Below are positions 24,888 through 37,947 of a DNA stretch of 64,000 nt, in pieces. The stretch comes from Chelonoidis abingdonii (lineage: Eukaryota; Chordata; Testudines; Testudinidae): positions 178,855,366 through 178,919,365 of the forward strand of contig NC_133769.1 in the NCBI RefSeq assembly GCF_003597395.2. The letters are read 5' to 3'. A program made the translations under genes and the position numbers. How positions within the stretch are numbered: the stretch's first letter is position 1; every line of letters begins with the position of its first letter. The notes below the pieces were generated by a model. That model was not told the DNA's origin and ran no database searches. It was given only the letters and a program-made list of their open reading frames with translations.

Positions 24888-25555
24888 GTTTGTGACATAG
24901 GACACATGCTTGTTCTTACTGGCCTGTTCAGTAGTTTGCACTGACACGTTGCCCTTCATGATAACTGGTGTATCCTCTAGCTATGGACTTTGCCTTAGAA
25001 CCTCCGCTGTAAAATGGAATTATTCAGCAGACTCTAAACTCTTGTTTTAAAAATGTTTCTGGCCCATATGTTGGCAAAGAATATCTGCCAAATATGTAGC
25101 ATACTTGAACCAATCCAGCACTCTTCCTGGATTTTCAGACAACCCAAAATCATTTAGTGAAAAGTGACCTGTTTCTCCTTCTTGTCTGGGTGTTAACTCT
25201 GAAGCTTAAAGATGACCATTTAAATCCCAACACTAACTATATCACTGCTGATCATTATAATAGCAATATATCCAGCTAACGTACTTATCCACTATGGTTG
25301 AATACAGTGACTAGTATTGAGTAGTGGGTCACTGAGATAGACGTTTACTAATGAGAACTGCTGGGATGGACTGAGGTGTTCAAAGTTCCTTCCTGTCTGC
25401 TCTAACCCTACCCATAGCATGAGGAATGGAGGGTGGAAAGAGATGATGCATCTCCCTCCCCATTGGCAAAATCATCTTCTGCCTCCTAGGCACCAAAAAA
25501 CCACTACTGTTCCCTACCCAGATGTCAAAGCCTCTAGCGTGTCTCCTGACAAGAG

Positions 25556-25634
25556 GAAGTGGGTATTCACCCACGAAAGCTCATGCTCCAAAACTTCTGT
25601 TAGTCTATAAGGTGCCACAGGATTCTTTGCTGCT
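25556..25634 (+). mobile_element. 79-bp Penelope-like end with a partial hammerhead-ribozyme core
   Basis: A direct repeat CTGACAAGAG flanks the insert at 25546-25555 and 25635-25644. The insert starts GAAGTGGG and contains a perfect 6-bp stem GTGGGT/ACCCAC (25559-25564 with 25569-25574), then GAAA (25575-25578), then a 3-bp stem AGC/GCT with loop TCAT, then C, as in stems II and III of a minimal type I hammerhead. The usual CUGANGA half-core is missing except for its last two bases. TTAGTCTATAAGGTGCCAC downstream is typical of PLE ends in reptiles (memory). Confidence 0.65.
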
Positions 25635-25644
25635 CTGACAAGAG

Positions 25645-28600
25645 TTGTGTTTTTAGTGCTAAATCCCTATGCCACAATGAATATTTGGGGTCAGCATAAA
25701 AGAAATGGACCTTAGTGTCTAAGTAACACAGAGTGCTACATTGCTAGTATTGTGCATTTCTTGTTTAATTCAGTTTTTTAAACAATCAAATTTATTTGCA
25801 TTTGCTGCAGACTTTCCAGTCTGCTGCAGAAACTAGGTGACTTGCCTCAAACTCCAGGTGTAGATTTGGCCCAAGGCATGTGGGACCTTAACTTTTTAGC
25901 TTGCTTAAGGGCAATGAGATTTCGTCCAGGTGTTTATATGCTGCTTTGGTGACCAACTGTTCAGGTGACAAATCTCTGACCAGTGACATTTCTTGAACAG
26001 ATCCTTGTTTTCAGCCTTTTTTTTTTTTTAAAGGCAAGCAAGCCTGACAGTTTATTTTGGTAGCTTAGAAATAGTGCTTCTTTGGGAGTGAGGGAGGTTT
26101 GGCTGCCTTATATCTTTGGGAGACCTAGCACAAATGGGGGGCTGAGTAGACCTGTCTAGGTTATTGACCAAGTGCTGGGCAAGTTGTACTGATAAGTGTC
26201 TGTCAGTTATACACAGCTATTGACAAATGTGTATTTGGGAATACTGGGAGGAACAAAAAGTGTAATAAGGTGACAGACTATGGGCACTGAAAATAGGCTG
26301 TTTCAAAAACGGGGGGGAGGGTTTTTTTTTCTGCAAGTGAAGAATGAGGTAGGAAAACCTTCACCAAGGAACAGTCCTTGCAGAGGGTGAGAGAGAACAT
26401 GTCCAAGCTTTGCTGCTTTAATGGAGTACTAGGAAGGGAACCTGAAACAGCAGATCTTGAGACATCACCTTGCCTATTACTCACCAGTGCTGAGTAGTAA
26501 ACTTTCCCTAGGAAGTGAGGGATCTAATGGATTTCTTCAGAACATAAGCTTTAATTCAAAACAAAGTCTGAATGGGCCCTGGGGACGGTACTACTTTCCC
26601 AGCTATTAGAGGTAGTCCTCTTGGCTATGGTGAGGCACACTGGTAATGGACAGCATAGAAAAAACTTGCACTGCTGTTGTCCCTGCTCTCTGTCCTGTGG
26701 GTAATTAAAGGACTTTGGTGTCCAGGACTGAGTTAAGCATCTCTTACTAGCACTTCACCTTCCCCTGCTCTGCACAGTTTTATTTTCTATGTATTTATAC
26801 AGTAATTTGAAAGACTAGTGAATTAGCTGCATTTAATGGAAATAATTGCCAAGAGTGACCTTAACAAGCATGTGGAGTAACTGACTCCCAAACCCAAGAA
26901 CTTCTCTGAGATATTGTTCACATACCATCATCTTATGATAGAAAACCCACCTGACAATCTTCTTGACTCTGGGGAGAGACCCCAGTAAGCAATTCCAGGT
27001 GGCCCATTCTGTGTTTTATATCCTTAAACTTCTTTTCTTCTCTAACTCTGTGTAAAAGCTGCAATTGGCCATGGTTGCACATGTAAGCTATTTAAAGGGA
27101 AGGTCAAGACTTGGTCTCCAAGGTGCATGATTTTATTGGTGGTTAATAGAGAATTCTGTTTTGCCCCTAATAATTTCCCATATTGAGAGGTGCCCAAACT
27201 TCGCCCAGTAGAAGACTGCAGTGGCGACTTGTAGGAGCTTCACAAGTTCTCCAGAATCGTGTAAAACGGCAGATGAAGTTCAGATACATTGTTGTGGTCC
27301 ATGGAGACTAGGGTTCCTGCATGTAAGTGTCACTTGGATCAAGGTGGTATGTTACCTTTTGAGATCTATAGTTTCTCTGGGTCACTCTGTAGCTGTGGCT
27401 TTGCTTCAGCAGTCTCTGCAATAAATGCAATAGAGTGTGGATCTATTCCAGTCTGTTATACTGAAATTGCATTACTATTTCTGAAAAAGATGACACGAAT
27501 GCGCTGAACTTGATTTTATAAAAAGCTGTTAATGCCTGCTAAGAAATTTGAATAGCTTTCTATTTAGAGTGATAATTTTGCTTATGTGGCACATAATTCT
27601 GTCTTTCCAAAACTTCATCTGTTTCCTCTTTATTATTAGGCTCTTGTAGGAAAATGACATCTCATCTGGCTTTTTTAGAATTTATCTGTTTCTACACTTG
27701 AAATCATCATCCCGTCTTCTATTCTTGTTTTCCCTTTCTTCTTCCAGTTGAATCTACTGCTTCTGTCCAAAGTGCTTTCTTCCCAGTGCCAGAATTGCAA
27801 AACAGATGAGGCTCTTATTGGTCTCTCTTGGGTGCTGCTTCTCCTGGGAAATTGCTGTGGGCAGCAGCCCTAGTAGAGTGATATTCTGTCTTTAAAATGT
27901 GAGAGATGAGGAATCATGAGACAGCCATGGGTCTGTGCTGAATTTAAGCTGTTTACTGAGGATTAAGACCGGTGTTTTGTGTACTCTCTGTCTCACCAGG
28001 CCTAAATTATGCCATAATTATAATAATTTGATTTATTACAGTTGTGATATTTTTTGCCACATACATGCTGAAATAGGTAGCACATAGAAGTTTCAGCATA
28101 AACTTCAAGTAAACTCAAAACCAGAGGTTTTGAGTTAGCCATGAAAATGGGTATTAGTGCAGTATGCCTTGTATTTATTTTGAAGTGCAGTTTGCTCAAA
28201 ATCTTCATTTTTAGACTATCTCAACTTAATGCTTCCATGTTTTCAATCTGTGGCTTAAATCTGTATTTCTGATAGGAACTTCAGAAGTTGCTGATGGGGA
28301 TGAGATGAAGACTTTGGTTGTGGGGGCTGTTGACATCCAAGAAGGGATTGGGGAAAAGTATGCCATGTTGCCGTGAGGGTTGCTAATGGTCCCTTATTAC
28401 AAAGGACATTTCCCTATTTTTTTCATCTCTGTATATTAAGATCAAAAAGCAACACCGTTGGTGAATGTGGGGGAATACTGCTGCTTGTTGTTTGTTTTAT
28501 TTATTATTAATAATGATAATATTAGGAGGAAGGGTGAGGGTGCTAAGAAAACAGACCCTTATTTTTGAAATACAATGTTGGCAACCCTAGTGTCAGTGCC

Positions 28601-29159
28601 ATCCAGGTTCAGCTAAGCTTGTGGCCCTGGGAGGTTCTCTTCTTCCCTTCCTCTTTCTGGGCAGGGGTGGAAGTGACCTGGAGTTCCGTTTTCCTTCAAA
28701 ACTTTCTGGAGCCCTGTTACAACAACCCTTGATCCCTTCCAGCATCTTCACTCCACCCTCAAATCTGCATCCAACAAAAGCAAATAAGTACATTTGTTGG
28801 ATGTTTCTGCTAAAGCTAGCAGTGAAATAATTAATGAGGATACTACATTTGCTGTCTTTAGCTTCAGTGTTCAGACCCATTAGAACTGACTGAGACTCAG
28901 AGCTGCTGTCTCAGGCTGTGCATAGATTCATGACTGCATTGGTTTACATTAGGTCTGTGTTTGGGAGGGTATTTTCACCAACCAGAGGAGCTAAATGTTA
29001 ACTTTTTAAAAACTAGATTCTGCCAGAGGGTGGATTCTGCAGTAATTCTGCAGCTGTGTAAACACAGGGCTGTGCTTATCACTTCAAGTTAAGAATAAAC
29101 TGTATAGGTAAAGGTGTTTCATTAAGGCCAAAGGTCTTTTCTTCCAAATTGTTCATATT
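25645..29159. other. PTGFRN intron 1, repeat-poor stretch
   Basis: About 3.5 kb in which I recognise no transposon. Open frames are short and show no known domains. Conspicuously clean compared with its surroundings, so conserved regulatory DNA is possible, but nothing in the sequence proves it. Confidence 0.35.
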
Positions 29160-29515
29160 ATAAATACTGTAGTAGCAACCAGATGCCCAGTGACGATTAG
29201 GGCCCTGGTGTGCTAGACACTGAACAAGTGCATAGAAGTATGTAATTCTTGCCATAAAGAATTTATAAACTTGAGTAGAGTGTGTATATGGTAACTCTCA
29301 CAAACTTAAACACAGCCTGTTCTGAAGATTTTGTAATCTAACTCTGACTAATGCAGTGTGAGAACAGCTTTATTAGAGACTTATAAAGACATATAATAAT
29401 GAGAGAGACAGATACACCTGCCAGATAGATCACGAACAGTTAATTCATTACATTTATATAGGGGCTTTCCAATGGAATCCCAAAGAACTTTAGAAGCGTT
29501 CACTGACTGCAAATT
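29160..29515. repeat. Old LINE/SINE-like fragments
   Basis: TTAGGGCCCTGGTGTGCTAG (29198-29217) and CATTTATATAGGGGCTTTCC (29451-29470) resemble phrases common in ancient amniote LINE tails (from memory). Similar pieces occur near 31128-31170 and 57365-57420. Class is uncertain. Confidence 0.4.
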
Positions 29516-29692
29516 ATATATGCTTTATAGGAACTGAATCTCCCATAAATTAATGCATCCATGAATAGAGTGAAAAAACACAGTAATATGAAATGAATCA
29601 GGACAGGACAGAAAGTGGTGAATATCCTAACTGAGACTACAGGTAATTGTCCTTGTAAACTGGTTAAACGCAAGGTGTGTGTCTTGACGGGC

Positions 29693-29758
29693 AAAAGGGG
29701 TGTTTGTTTTTTAATTAATGTTTTAAGCTAACGTGATTGAAAAAACACCCCCTTTTTG
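29693..29758. repeat. Inverted repeat, A-plus-G/C-run arms
   Basis: The left arm AAAAGGGGTGTTTGTTTTT is complementary, with small gaps, to the right arm AAAAAACACCCCCTTTTT, separated by about 26 bp of AT-rich loop. Possibly the ends of a very small MITE; no target duplication was identified. Confidence 0.5.
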
Positions 29759-32399
29759 TCTATCAATGTAGAGCTAAGGGTGAGCACTTTTTTGGTGCAA
29801 CAAACAAATACTTTGTATATAGATTTACATTTAAACCTACCAACTAGTAGGTTACAAAGTGTACAACTTGCATAAAATATTTTACCATATGAAGCCTGTT
29901 CTATTTGAATATTTTGAAATGTCTTAATCTGATGGCGGGTATTATCTCCTGGGAAATATTGTTCAGATCACTAATATTTTTTTTTTCAATTCAGTTCCTG
30001 TTGCTGAGAAATTAGGGAAGAAAAAAATGACTTGTTAATTAGGACCACACAAATGTAGCTCTTCATTAGTTCTCAAGAGGCAAGATAAGTGCTTATTAGT
30101 TAGTTTTTTGATTGCTCTTATAAGAGTAATAACTGATTTACTGTTTAATAATTAACTAAACAAACTTTATTGCAAGGTGGTGGTGTTAACATGACTGATT
30201 CTGGGGTATAAACAAGGAGGTAAAATCATACTTTGAGATACAATAGAATAAAAAAATCATTTACCAGAGAAAATGAACAGGAATCTTACTTTTAAGCTTC
30301 AAAACAGAAATTGCAAACAATGAAGAATTTAATAAATATCTGTTTTAATAGGTTTACATAGGAAGGACCTGTCAGCCTTTTTGTTGTGGCTTTTAAATCT
30401 ATCAACATGTATCTTGTTGGCTTTAGACATGGCCTAGATGCAAAGTTGTTTTTTGCTTAAAAATAAAGATTTTTTTAATGTTCAGAAATCTGTGATAACT
30501 TGATAGGTTTTTCTGTTGCAGCTGTTTCTAAGAGACAATTATATCATAGCTCTTTTCCTCCAGCTCACTGGGTTTTCTGGGTGTTAACACCTCAGATACA
30601 TACTATCATGGGACATGAGTGAGGGGGCCATTTTCTCACATCATGCAGGTTTCAGTGTCTCTTGTTTGTTCATCATTTATTTTTTGGTTAATGTTTTTGG
30701 TCAGAGCTTTCAGCGTTTTTGCGTGGGAGGTCAAAGGATCAGAAGCAGCTAGGCAACTCTTGGGTTTAAGTTGGTGCTGGGTAAATGCTATGGAAAATCT
30801 GTTTTGCTTTTTTCCCTCTTTTTGTGAGGTGGGAGGTTGTTTGCCTCATGTTTTGAAAGACATGCGTACTCCTGTTCTCATTGTCACAAAGACCAGAGTG
30901 GGAGTCCCTGACTTGGTACGATTGTTATGATATTCTGATAAGGATCAGAAACTAGCCCTGGGTTTGATGGTACAGATGTATGCATTTGTCAAATGACCTA
31001 ATCAAAAACACTTTTCTGAAAACCTGATTCCAATAGAATTGTGCAACTCCTTTGTAACCTGAGCGCTGCTCACAGTCAGATGGGCCAGCTCGGGGAGCTG
31101 ATTATAATGGCTGTATATTAGTTTTTTAAATTGCATCTTCCATTCAGAAGGGTCTCAAAGAGCTTTACAGAATATATATATTAATTTCATATTATCTTTT
31201 ATAAGTCTGGGGGACCATGGTACATCATATTCTTTGGGCGCCCACCCCCTCCCATTTTACTTTGTTTTTACAGACTTTTGTGGAGGGTCCTGAGCTCAGG
31301 ACCCTGCTATAATTGTTCCCCCTTCTGCTTCTCTCATCAGTCCTCGTGTGTGTATGTGAGGGGGAAGGGCGGTGGGTGCTAATCCTGAAGTCCTGATCAA
31401 ATTCCAGTTTGAATACAGCAGAAAATTACTAACTCGACCCCCACCCTTGATTTTAAATGGGAATTTCTTCACATTCTGTCTTTAGCTGCTGTCAGTGTTG
31501 TGCTGCGCTGTATAACAGCTGCCATGCTATGGTCAGAAGTGGCTGCTTTTCAGTGAAGGGTGAAGTGATTCCTTTGTAGAAATGGATATAGTGATTAGCA
31601 AAAAGCTGCCAAGATCTGAAGTAGTCACAGGCCACACCCTCATTTTGGTGATGAGGAGGGCTGCTGCCGATTTTTGTTGTTGTTAATTTTTAGGCAAATG
31701 AGGTGTATCTCCTCTGGCTCCTGAACAGTTGGTCGCATGCTCTGTGGTTGGGTAAAGCTTGGTTCTGGAGCTTTTTGCTCATGAAAGCTGCAGGCATTAT
31801 GATGTCTTAGACTTTACATGACAGAGATGAGCAAGATATATTGGGGCGGAAAGGACCGGATATGGACACTCCTCCTCCCCCGTGCAGCAAAGGGTTGTTT
31901 TTGTTTTTTTGGCTGTAGCAAATAGCATTGTTTTGTTACTGCCTTGATTCCTATAAACATACAAGCTGATTCTCAGTTTTAGTTAAACAGTTTCAGATAC
32001 TTACATAATACAAATATTAGCAACTTACGATGTACCTAACTGTAATAAAGAGAATTCTCTTTCCATTTGCAGGATGACAAACAAACTAGTACAACCTAGA
32101 ACAATCCTACAACTATATCAGCAGCCAAACAAAATAACATGATCTCCCCCCATCCTAATATTAAATAATTCCTCTGCTGGCCCCAAAGTCCAAGATTCTA
32201 TACATTTTTTTTTCTGCTCCTTTATTACAATCTCTCTCCTCACCCTGTCTGTCTACCAGTTTGTTTGATTCTCCATTCCCTTTGTTCTTGAAGGAGTTCT
32301 TCTAAAATTCCATGCTTCCTTTTTCACGCTCTCCGCTGACTCATGCACTGAAAGTGAAGTCTCCTCAGTGCTCCCCTGCTCTGTTTGCACAGAGAATGA

Positions 32400-34311
32400 G
32401 GCCACGTCTACACTACGGGATAAAATCGAATTTGCTAAAATCGGTTTTATAAAACTGATATTATAATTTCGATTTCATGCGGCCACACTAGGCACAGTAA
32501 TTTGGCGTTGTGCGTCCATGCTCCGAGGCTAACAACATCAGCTGACAATCCTTTCGCGCCCGTTTTTCCCTGGATTGCCTGGCAGACGCCATTAGCATGG
32601 CAACCATGGAGCCCGTTCACGCTTTTTTTTTTCCGCACCGTATGTGTACTGGATGAACTCGCGATCTCCCCCGCGAAACGAGACAGTGTTTGCATGTGGA
32701 TGCTGAGGGCATACTCCAGCGCTACACCAGAGCATTCACTTGCTTTTGCAATGATTAAGCAGAGATGCGTTAACCTGTCGTTCTGACCGTCTACTGCCAG
32801 AGAAAGGCAAGAGATGCGGTTAATCTTCCCTCTCTGTACTGTCCGCTGCTATCATGAGTGCCCTTGGCTGAAATTTTTGAAAGCAAAATTGGGATTGACT
32901 CACTTGGAATGAGTAATTCCTACCCTTATGGTTTCTAAAAATAGAGTCTGTCCTGCCTAGAATAATAGCAAGTGTAATAGAGATCCAGTGTAATCAGAGC
33001 ACAGCTGGCTCCGTGTCAGTATTCACAGGGGGTTGCCTCCGCAAGAACCGACCCGTTGCTTCCCTCCTCCCTAACCTTACCTGGCTACCTCGGCAGTGCC
33101 CTCCCCCATTTGTGTCATGAGTTGTAAGGATATAGAGAATAAGAAACAGAGAACTTGTTAGTGCGAGATAAAATGAGGTGGGGGGGAGGCCTTGGAAGGC
33201 AGCCCCGGGCTATGACAGTCCAGGCAGGACGGACCTTTTTAGAAACCATAAGGTAGGAATTGACTCATTGCCAATGTGGTCAATCCCACATTTGCTTTCA
33301 AAAATTTTCAAGCCCCCAGTTTCGATGATGAAGGCTGGTTATTAAGCCATTCTGTCCTATCTACTGGGAGTAACCAAGGAATCATTGCCTCATGATATTG
33401 GAGCAATTATCAGGCATAGGGGTTCTCGAGGATGGTGGGCAGTCCTTCTGCACGCGTCTACCCCGGGGAGTGGGAGAGGGAGGAGGAGCGGGTACTGCTC
33501 TTCACTGCTGTAGCCATCCCCGTCTACCAGCAGCATTCGAGTACACTGGGTGAAGTTGAAAAGTAGTTCAAGAAATATGATTTCTTTCTTTTTTCACGTG
33601 GTGGGGGGGCGGGGGAAGAAAAACTGAGGAGCTGTTCCCTGAACCACGCCAGACACTGTGTTTGAACCTTATAGACTTGGGAGCTCAGCCAAGAAATGCA
33701 AATAATTTTAAGAATGCTTAGGGACTGTGGGATAACTGGAGTCCTCAGTACCCCCTCCATCCATGAGCGTCCATTTGAGTCTCTGGCTTCCGTTACGTTG
33801 TCCACGCAGTGCTGTGTTCTGGAGTTTTTTATCAAACGCTTTGGTATTTCGTGTTCTGTAACGGAGCTGGATACACAGATTGTGTTCCCCATACAGCGAC
33901 AATCTAGTATCTCCGTAAGGTCCATGCTGGAGCTCTTTGGATTTGAGACTGCAATCGCCAGCCGTGCTGTCAAGAGCTCCACCGGTGGGCCAAGCAGAAT
34001 GTAATTCAAAAGTTCGCGGGCTTTTCCTGTTTACCTGCCCGCTGCATCGAGTTCAGATTGCTGTCCAGAGTGGTCAAGTGTTGCACTCTGGGATACGCCG
34101 GAGGCAATAACGTCGATTTCCATCCACACTGACGTAATCCGAACTGTTAATATCGAATTTAGCGCTACTGCCTCTCGTCAGGGTGGAGTACAGAAATCGA
34201 TTTAAAGAGCCCTTTATTTCGATATAAAGGGCGTTGTAGTGTGGACGGGTACAGCGTTAAATCGATTTAACGGCCATTAAATCGATTTAAACGCGTAGTG
34301 TAGACCAGGCC
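32400..34311. mobile_element. 1.9-kb Harbinger-type element without transposase
   Basis: Ends GGCCACGTCTACACTACG and the complement of CGTAGTGTAGACCAGGCC form terminal inverted repeats, followed inward by TAAATCGATTTAA-type words at both ends. A 3-bp repeat TGA flanks it (32397-32399 and 34312-34314). The inside resembles a long noncoding family that I associate with turtle genomes (memory). Open frames of about 100-160 codons within it (near 33524-34009) have no recognisable transposase or Myb/SANT signature. Confidence 0.8.
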
Positions 34312-36072
34312 TGAGACTGAGTTAGTCCTAACTGATGTGTTCTGCATTAGGTTGCTGTTCCAGGTTCCCAGTCTTGGACACTATATGGTGATGGTGGCCA
34401 TATAAATATCTAGTTAAATGATTTAATGGGCATTTGAATGTGAGTTTCTCATTCCTTCCTCCTTCCCTCATTGTCGTCTATGTTGAGCATGCAGTGTGTT
34501 CCCAGAAGATGCAGCAGAGAGAAATCCAACTTGGATATATAACTTTAAGCAGAACGTTTATTGCATATTTAAGCATACAAGTTAAGAAATTACTAATTTA
34601 AGGTTGAACATCCAACTTTTACTAAGCTCCTTTGTGACTGTGCTTTATGATGCAGTCTTAAATTACATGGTCAAATATATACTTTTTTTCAAATATATAC
34701 TTTTTTTTGACAGCCATAGCAGTACATGTGTAATATCTGCAGTACTGCGTGTGAGCCTGGCAGTCCATTAATCCTCTTTGTATGAAATAGTACACTTTGT
34801 ACAGATAACATATAATGGAGTAATAGTGATTTTGTGTGTTTAACTTGACATCTATAAAGAAGCCTAATTTTTGAGAGGGTTAGTGGTCTGCACATTCTGA
34901 AAATCAGGCTTCATGATGTCTCAGGTTGGATAGCCTTAAATCACTAGTCATTTTTGAAACTCTCGTTCTGTGTATACTGGTATTTCTCTCTCCCCAAGAC
35001 TGAAATAGCAGGGAGCAGGAGTGTGCTTCCGGTAAGGATCATGCATTTAAAGTTTAGCACTCTCTTGCAGGACTTCTGCATCTTCCATGTCTCCCCACAC
35101 AACTGAAAGACTCTTCTTTCCATCTGTTCTAATTGGTTAGCAGCTCATGCCATGCATTCCTTTTAACCATCAGCACAGCCTTCCATAGGTACAATTCAGG
35201 GATTGAGCCAGTTAATTACACAGCTAACTTGGCTGCAAGTTTTGGGAGCCTTTATATGCCAACATACTTTCCCTTATTCAGACAAACTCTTGGGAAGAGA
35301 TGGCTAATTATACCAAACTGCATGGTGAATTTTGTGATGTGGACAGATATACCATAGAGAGTTTAGTCCTCTGGGGCTAACGTAGAACTTTGACATGTAA
35401 ACCCAGGTTTCTAGAGTTAAAATGTGAGTATGACTCATTAAGCCGCCATAAATAATACACTAGTGTGTCACAGTTTGTGCATAAAGCGGCAGAAACCTTA
35501 TACTTTCTGGTCCCATGGTGAAGTAAGGAAGAATGCTGTCTTGGGTTATACCTGTTGATTTAAATACCTTTAACCTCAATCTCTAGTAATCTAACACGAA
35601 AATTCTGTTCTCTCTCTCCAAGTTAATGTTGTGCTCCCAAGTCCCTTGATCACAATGAAGAATATTGGGGCATAGTCAGCCTAAAACAGATTGGTTTTCA
35701 AAAACATCTGGTAGTACTTCAGAAATGTGCTGTGAGGCAGTGCGGTCTGGAGCATAGGCTCTTTAAAGCTGTTCCTGTGTGTCTTTTTTTTTTTTTTTTA
35801 AGGTTTTTATAAGCCTGCTCACTTCTGTCCTTCACTTACCACTTTCACATTGTGCTAAAATTAAAAATGTCTCTTGCTACGCAGTGGGGTTTCATTGTAT
35901 CTGTTTTGCCAGAGACTGGCAATAGGTGCTATCCTGAGACAAGAGAGGGTTCCTCTTTGTCAAGATCATATCAAATAGGAAAAGCTCAGCAATGACGACT
36001 GTAATTATCGTATGTCCCTACTTTCAGTTACAGAATGGTTATAAAAATCTTAGATTAAAGCAGGAAGAGCAC

Positions 36073-36088
36073 CTGTGTGTGTGTGTCT

Positions 36089-36129
<41 letters not shown>

Positions 36130-36163
36130 TACTGAGTGTGTATGTGAGAGAGAGAGAGAGAGG
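36073..36163. repeat. Compound microsatellite (TG)n-(CT)n ... (GA)n
   Basis: TG repeats, then about 16 CT units (36092-36123), then after about 20 bases a GTGTGTATGT segment and a (GA) run (36145-36161). The CT and GA runs are complementary, so the region can fold into a hairpin. Confidence 0.9.
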
Positions 36164-36523
36164 AGATTCTGTCTTGCCTGGGGTTGGGGGACAAAGAGAT
36201 ATCAATGCTCCTGACATCCAGACTCTGAGGAGATTAGCATACTAAATAGTGCTGCTCTGCATGACCTGAAATTGGCTCTTAAGTGCTGATTAGGATCCAT
36301 TGGTTGTGAGAGTGGGTCTGAAACCAGTAGTCTTTGTTGGTTTTCCAGATTGTCACTGTACACGTGAGGTGGCAGTTCGCCTTGCACCAGGAAGATGCCC
36401 AAATGCCCTTCGATAAGGGCTATTAAATTACAGGAGCACCATCTTGTAGAAGATGCATTAAAATTAGTAATCACACATTTGCTTTTTTCTTTGCCAGAGT
36501 GCATGGCTTTCAGGCTTCTTGAT

Positions 36524-36645
36524 CAGTGAAGAGGCAGCATGATGTGGTGGAATAAACACTGTGCTGGAAACCAGGAATTCCTGGTTTCCTATTCCTGACT
36601 GTCACTGATTTATTGCATGACCTTGGGTAAGTCAGTTAATACCCC
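36524..36645 (+). mobile_element. MIR-type CORE-SINE
   Basis: A tRNA-like head with GATGTGGTGGAATAAACACT and a B-box-like GGTTTCCTATTCC, followed by the MIR-type phrase GCATGACCTTGGGTAAGTCA. A poly-A stretch follows at 36655. Old and diverged. Confidence 0.7.
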
Positions 36646-36983
36646 TGGATAGCAAAAAAAAAAAAAAAGGTCAACAGGAGAGGCTAGAGCCTGACATGCA
36701 TGTTTTGGGTTAGTCAGTGTTGTGGCTGCTGTCGCACATATTCTGGTTCTGGTGAATGGTTCTATTTTGTTATAATGCCAGTTTTTGTCACCCAAACTGC
36801 AGCTTGCTAGAAGATCAGGCTACTCGGAGACTGATTTCAAATGGTTTTTCAAAAGAGGATTGAAAACTTATTGGAGAAGAAAAGGGGGAAGATGAGATTA
36901 TGGGCATGTCTAGACCAGGAAAAATGGTAGTATTTATTCCTCCAACATGTTGGCTGACACATTTTAGTTAACATGATTTTTTA

Positions 36984-37292
36984 CAGTAGAACCTCAGAAT
37001 TACAAACACCTTGGGAATGGAGTTTGTTCATATCTCTGAAATGTTCATAACTCTGAACAAAACATTACGATTGTTCTTTCAAAAGTTTACAGCTGAACAT
37101 AGACTTAATTCAGCTTTGAAACTTTACTGTGCAGAAGAAAAATGCTGTTTTCCCTTTATTTTTTTTAGTAGTTTACATTTATCACAGTACTGTATTTTCT
37201 TTTTTTTCATCTCTGCTGCTGCCTGATTGCATACTTTCCATTCCAAATGAGGTGTGTGGTTGACGAGTCAGTTCACAACTCAGGCTTTACTG
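36984..37292. mobile_element. Mariner/Tigger-type MITE
   Basis: Starts CAGTAGAACCTCAGAATTAC, ends CTTTACTG, with TA on both sides (36982-36983 and 37293-37294). Internal GTTCATAACTCTGAACAAAAC-like words. The right end has lost part of its inverted repeat. No coding sequence. Confidence 0.65.
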
Positions 37293-37689
37293 TATGAGAC
37301 GTTCCACCTAGTGTAGATTGGGTGATGAGAGAGCCAAGGGTTGACAGGTGGTGTGTTTCTAAAAGTGACTTTCCCTGTCTATGCTAAGTGTAAAGTCCTT
37401 TGCAAAATCATGTTGGTTAAAATATGAGAGTCAATGTCTTAAATAATGACCATTTCTTTATCTACATATGCACAGATAAAATCTAACGATGGTGGATACT
37501 CTGGCCCAGGTGGTCTTTTCCAATCTCAAAATTGTCCTTTAAGGACAATGGCTTAGATTTAGTGCCCAAACTCTGTGCTGTACAATCCACAAAAGTAGTC
37601 ACTTGCTTCCAAAATATTGAGACATACATGTCAAAATGCATTGAGATTGCTCCTCTCAGGCTTTGTTCTTTTAAAAGGATTGCTGAGAG

Positions 37690-37947
37690 GACTGCTGCTC
37701 TCAGCAGCAAAGCTGTGCCGCTGTAAGGCCACCTGTGTAGCTGCTCTGTGCCATCAGGAGAAAGCTTTCCTGCCAGTATAATTAAACTGCTCCCAAAGAG
37801 TGGCAGTAGCTATGTCGGCAGGAAAGCATCTCCTGCTGACATAGCACTGTCTACACCGGTGCTTTTGTGTTGGTCAGAGTTGTGAAAAAACACACCCCTG
37901 ACCGACAAAAAGTTGGACTAACAAAAGTGCTAATGTAGACACAGCCT
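37690..37947. mobile_element. Harbinger-like MITE fragment
   Basis: Repeated inverted words around GCTATGTCGGCAGGAAAGC / GCTTTCCTGCC, followed by GTGAAAAAACACACCCCTGA and the end ATGTAGACACAGCCT. The right end is clear; the left boundary is approximate. Confidence 0.6.

Noticed and set aside
33524..34009. 161-codon minus-strand open frame
   Set aside because: Lies inside a noncoding Harbinger-type element and has no transposase or Myb/SANT signature that I can see.
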